Source: Nitratireductor sp. XY-223
GTDB lineage: Bacteria; Pseudomonadota; Alphaproteobacteria; Rhizobiales; Rhizobiaceae
Assembly (NCBI RefSeq): GCF_004959855.1
Contig: NZ_SPNT01000008.1
Coordinates: 151,229-215,228 of the forward strand
DNA length: 64,000 bases
Direction of reading: 5' to 3'
A model generated the notes under the pieces. That model was given only the letters and a program-made list of their open reading frames with translations. It had not been told where the DNA came from and searched no databases. The position numbers and the translations under genes were made by a program. Of the stretch, positions 62,338 through 64,000 are shown piece after piece. Position 1 is the first letter of the stretch, and each line of letters starts with the position of its first letter.

Positions 62338-63761
62338 CTGACAGACAAGCCGGCGCCGGCGAAGCACCTTCACTGGATGCGATCTGCGATCGCCTCAAGG
62401 AGATCGTCGGTCCGGGCGGATGGCTCGCGGGCGCCGATACCGGCCGTTACACGCAGGACCCGCGCGGACGTATCACGGCGTCTGCAAAACTTGTGCTTCG
62501 CCCGAAGGAGACGAACGCCGTCGCGGACATCCTGCGGACCTGCAATTCCGCCGGCATCGGTGTCGTCCCCTACGGCGGCGGGACGGGCGGCGCCATCGGG
62601 CACATGGATCCCCGCGGCGGCGCCCCCATTGTCCTGTCGCTGGAACGCATGAACAAAATCCGCAGCGTTTGCGCCGAAGACAATGCGATCGTGGCCGAGG
62701 CGGGGGTTACCCTCGCCGAAATCCGAATGGCGGCGGCGCAAGCGGCGCGCTGCTTTGGGCTGTCGCTTGCCTCTGAGGGAAGCTGTACGATCGGCGGCAA
62801 TCTGTCCAGCAACGCGGGCGGAAAACAGACCATCCGATACGGCAACGCGCGTGATTTGTGCCTTGGGATCGAAGCCGTGATGGCGGACGGTTCCATCCTG
62901 AACGGGCTGAGCCCCTTGCGCAAAGACAATACGGGCTACGACTTGCGTCACCTGCTGATCGGCTCGGAGGGTACGCTTGGTGTCATCACCGCGTGTTCGC
63001 TGAAGCTCGATGCGAAACCGCAGGAGGAATGCACCGCGATGTGCCCTGTCGCCTCGCCGCAGTCGGCCCTTGATCTGCTTCATCATTTGCGCGGTTCGCT
63101 TGGCGAGGTGATATCGGCCTTTGAGCTGATGTCGGCCACCGGAATGACGCTGGCACTCAAACATTTTCCTGAGCTGCGCAATCCGTTCGACACGCCGCAT
63201 GACTGGTATGTCCTGGCCGAAATCGCCGGACCGGAAGGGATCAGGAAAGCCCTGGAACGGGGACTGGCGGAAGCCCTCGAGAAGGAACTGATCCAAGATG
63301 CCGTGTTGTCCGGGTCCGAACGCCAGTCGCAGGCGCTGTGGGCGCTGCGCGAAAACGCCTTTGAATACAACAAGCGCGAGGGCGTCCTCTACAGCTCTGA
63401 CACTTGCGTGCCGTTGAGCAGGATCCGGCAATTCGTCGAAACGACGCAGCGCAATCTCCGCGCGCTTGACCCGGGGCTTCGGATCAACGTTTACGGCCAT
63501 GTCGGCGACGGGAATATTCACGTGAACGTCTTCCCGCCGGACGCAGGAGGACACAATTCAATCACATCGGCGGCCGTCGCTGAGGTCATCTACGAGGCCA
63601 CCCACGGATGCGGTGGCTCGATCAGTGCCGAGCACGGCATCGGGCGCGCCAAAAAGACGACGCTGCTGCGCTATGGCGATCCCACAAAGCTCTCGGTGAT
63701 GCGCGGCATCAAGAAGGCGATCGATCCCAACGGGATCATGAATCCCGGGGCGCTGCTGTGA
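62334..63761 (+). CDS. FAD-linked oxidase, GlcD/D-lactate dehydrogenase family
   Basis: A 475-residue flavoprotein of the VAO/GlcD type. FAD-binding segments are VVPYGGGTGGAIGHMDPRGG, SLASEGSCTIGGNLSSNAGG and SEGTLGVITACSLKL. The C-terminal part has INVYGHVGDGNIHVNVF and EHGIGRAKKTTLLRYGDPTKLSVMRGIKKAIDPNGIMNPG. It oxidises a 2-hydroxyacid, passing electrons to an unknown acceptor. The TTG at 62334 overlaps the upstream TGA and has GGAG at 9-bp spacing; GTG at 62319 is an alternative. It closes the tct operon. Confidence 0.91.
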   Translation: MTDRQAGAGEAPSLDAICDRLKEIVGPGGWLAGADTGRYTQDPRGRITASAKLVLRPKETNAVADILRTCNSAGIGVVPYGGGTGGAIGHMDPRGGAPIVLSLERMNKIRSVCAEDNAIVAEAGVTLAEIRMAAAQAARCFGLSLASEGSCTIGGNLSSNAGGKQTIRYGNARDLCLGIEAVMADGSILNGLSPLRKDNTGYDLRHLLIGSEGTLGVITACSLKLDAKPQEECTAMCPVASPQSALDLLHHLRGSLGEVISAFELMSATGMTLALKHFPELRNPFDTPHDWYVLAEIAGPEGIRKALERGLAEALEKELIQDAVLSGSERQSQALWALRENAFEYNKREGVLYSSDTCVPLSRIRQFVETTQRNLRALDPGLRINVYGHVGDGNIHVNVFPPDAGGHNSITSAAVAEVIYEATHGCGGSISAEHGIGRAKKTTLLRYGDPTKLSVMRGIKKAIDPNGIMNPGALL

Positions 63762-63806
63762 GGGCAGCGTGATGTCCGCAGGGCGCGCTCTTGCTTCGAC
63801 GGTCGG

Positions 63807-64000
63807 TTATATTCCGAGGTCGAGTCTTGGTCTCCAGAAGGGTCTGAAGAGTTCGATCTTTGGGCAGCGGTCCATGACGACCCTGAGGCCGGCGTCCTCG
63901 GCGAGCTTGGCGGCGTCGTCGTCATAGACGCCGATCTGGCCCCACAGCACCTTGGCGCCAATGTCGATCGCTTCCTGGGCGATGCCGTAGAGCTCCTCCT
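63807..64000 (-). CDS. CoA-binding domain protein (YccU-like), C-terminal part, cut by the window edge
   Basis: Reading leftward from the right edge, a frame ends at TAA (63807-63809). It encodes about 64 residues, including IAQEAIDIGAKVLWGQIGVYDD, then AAKLAEDAGLRVVMDRCPKIE, and a tail LFRPFWRPRLDLGI. This is the conserved C-terminal half of small Rossmann-fold CoA-binding proteins (KVLWMQxGV and VVMDRCPxIE motifs). The start lies beyond 64000. It is convergent with the GlcD-type gene and unrelated to the sugar modules as far as can be seen. Confidence 0.85.
   Translation of the reverse strand, partial: EELYGIAQEAIDIGAKVLWGQIGVYDDDAAKLAEDAGLRVVMDRCPKIELFRPFWRPRLDLGI

Noticed and set aside
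1..64000. Mobile elements, CRISPR arrays, tRNA genes, toxin-antitoxin pairs and phage genes
   Set aside because: I looked for transposase or integrase motifs, regular short repeats and tRNA-like cloverleaf ends, and saw none that could be supported.

Overview
The window is about 64 kb of GC-rich DNA filled almost end to end with carbohydrate and organic-acid uptake and catabolism genes. The style points to an alphaproteobacterium of the rhizobial order (Hyphomicrobiales). The main evidence is a rhizobial-type L-rhamnose locus (rhaRSTPQUK divergent from rhaDI), together with many CUT1, CUT2, amino-acid-type, TRAP and tripartite tricarboxylate transporters, each beside its own LacI, GntR, DeoR, IclR or LysR regulator. 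I saw no tRNA, rRNA, CRISPR, transposase, integrase or phage gene. No gene-free stretch exceeds 300 bases; the largest gaps (769-994, 5233-5456, 48814-49040, 56960-57231) are described where they hold something.

Layout. (1) 1-768: an isochorismatase-like hydrolase whose catalytic Cys position is Ser. (2) 995-6770: a TRAP transporter operon ending in a LacI regulator, divergent from a HisD-family dehydrogenase resembling sulfopropanediol dehydrogenase HpsN; two near-identical LacI-type operators lie between them. (3) 6796-17502: the complete L-rhamnose uptake and degradation locus. (4) 17562-23417: an amino-acid-type ABC transporter resembling EhuABCD, split over a divergent promoter, with a GntR/FCD regulator and a MOSC-flavin reductase-ferredoxin fusion. 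(5) 23492-30912: two overlapping LacI genes, then a CUT1 sugar transporter operon ending in a cytochrome b561-like membrane protein. (6) 30941-44563: an idonate/ketogluconate/gluconate module (idnO, idnD, gntK, a 2-ketoacid reductase, a lactonase, gnd, a GntR-like LacI regulator and a CUT2 transporter), with a globin/DUF1330/LysR insert. (7) 44649-55938: a second CUT1 transporter divergent from iclR, a Gfo/Idh/MocA dehydrogenase, an IolD-like ThDP enzyme, an aldehyde dehydrogenase and an IlvD/Edd dehydratase. (8) 55997-63761: a LysR regulator, TctCBA, a second ThDP enzyme, a transthyretin-like protein and a GlcD-type flavoprotein. (9) The right edge cuts a CoA-binding protein.

How the parts work together. 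Region 6 reads as a funnel: L-idonate to 5-ketogluconate (IdnD), to D-gluconate (IdnO), to 6-phosphogluconate (GntK), to ribulose 5-phosphate (Gnd), with 2-ketogluconate and lactone side entries. Palindromes of the type ATGTTA-N4-TAACAT, the known GntR/IdnR operator form of enterobacteria, occur at four intergenic regions from 25.7 to 40.9 kb and tie regions 5 and 6 into one regulon. The least explained parts are regions 7 and 8, which combine cyclitol-type and sugar-acid-type enzymes not assembled in a pathway I recognise.

A pattern across the window: all five ABC or TRAP binding-protein genes that precede another transporter gene are followed by a strong stem-loop in the intercistronic gap. 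This is expected if the binding-protein mRNA is selectively stabilised.
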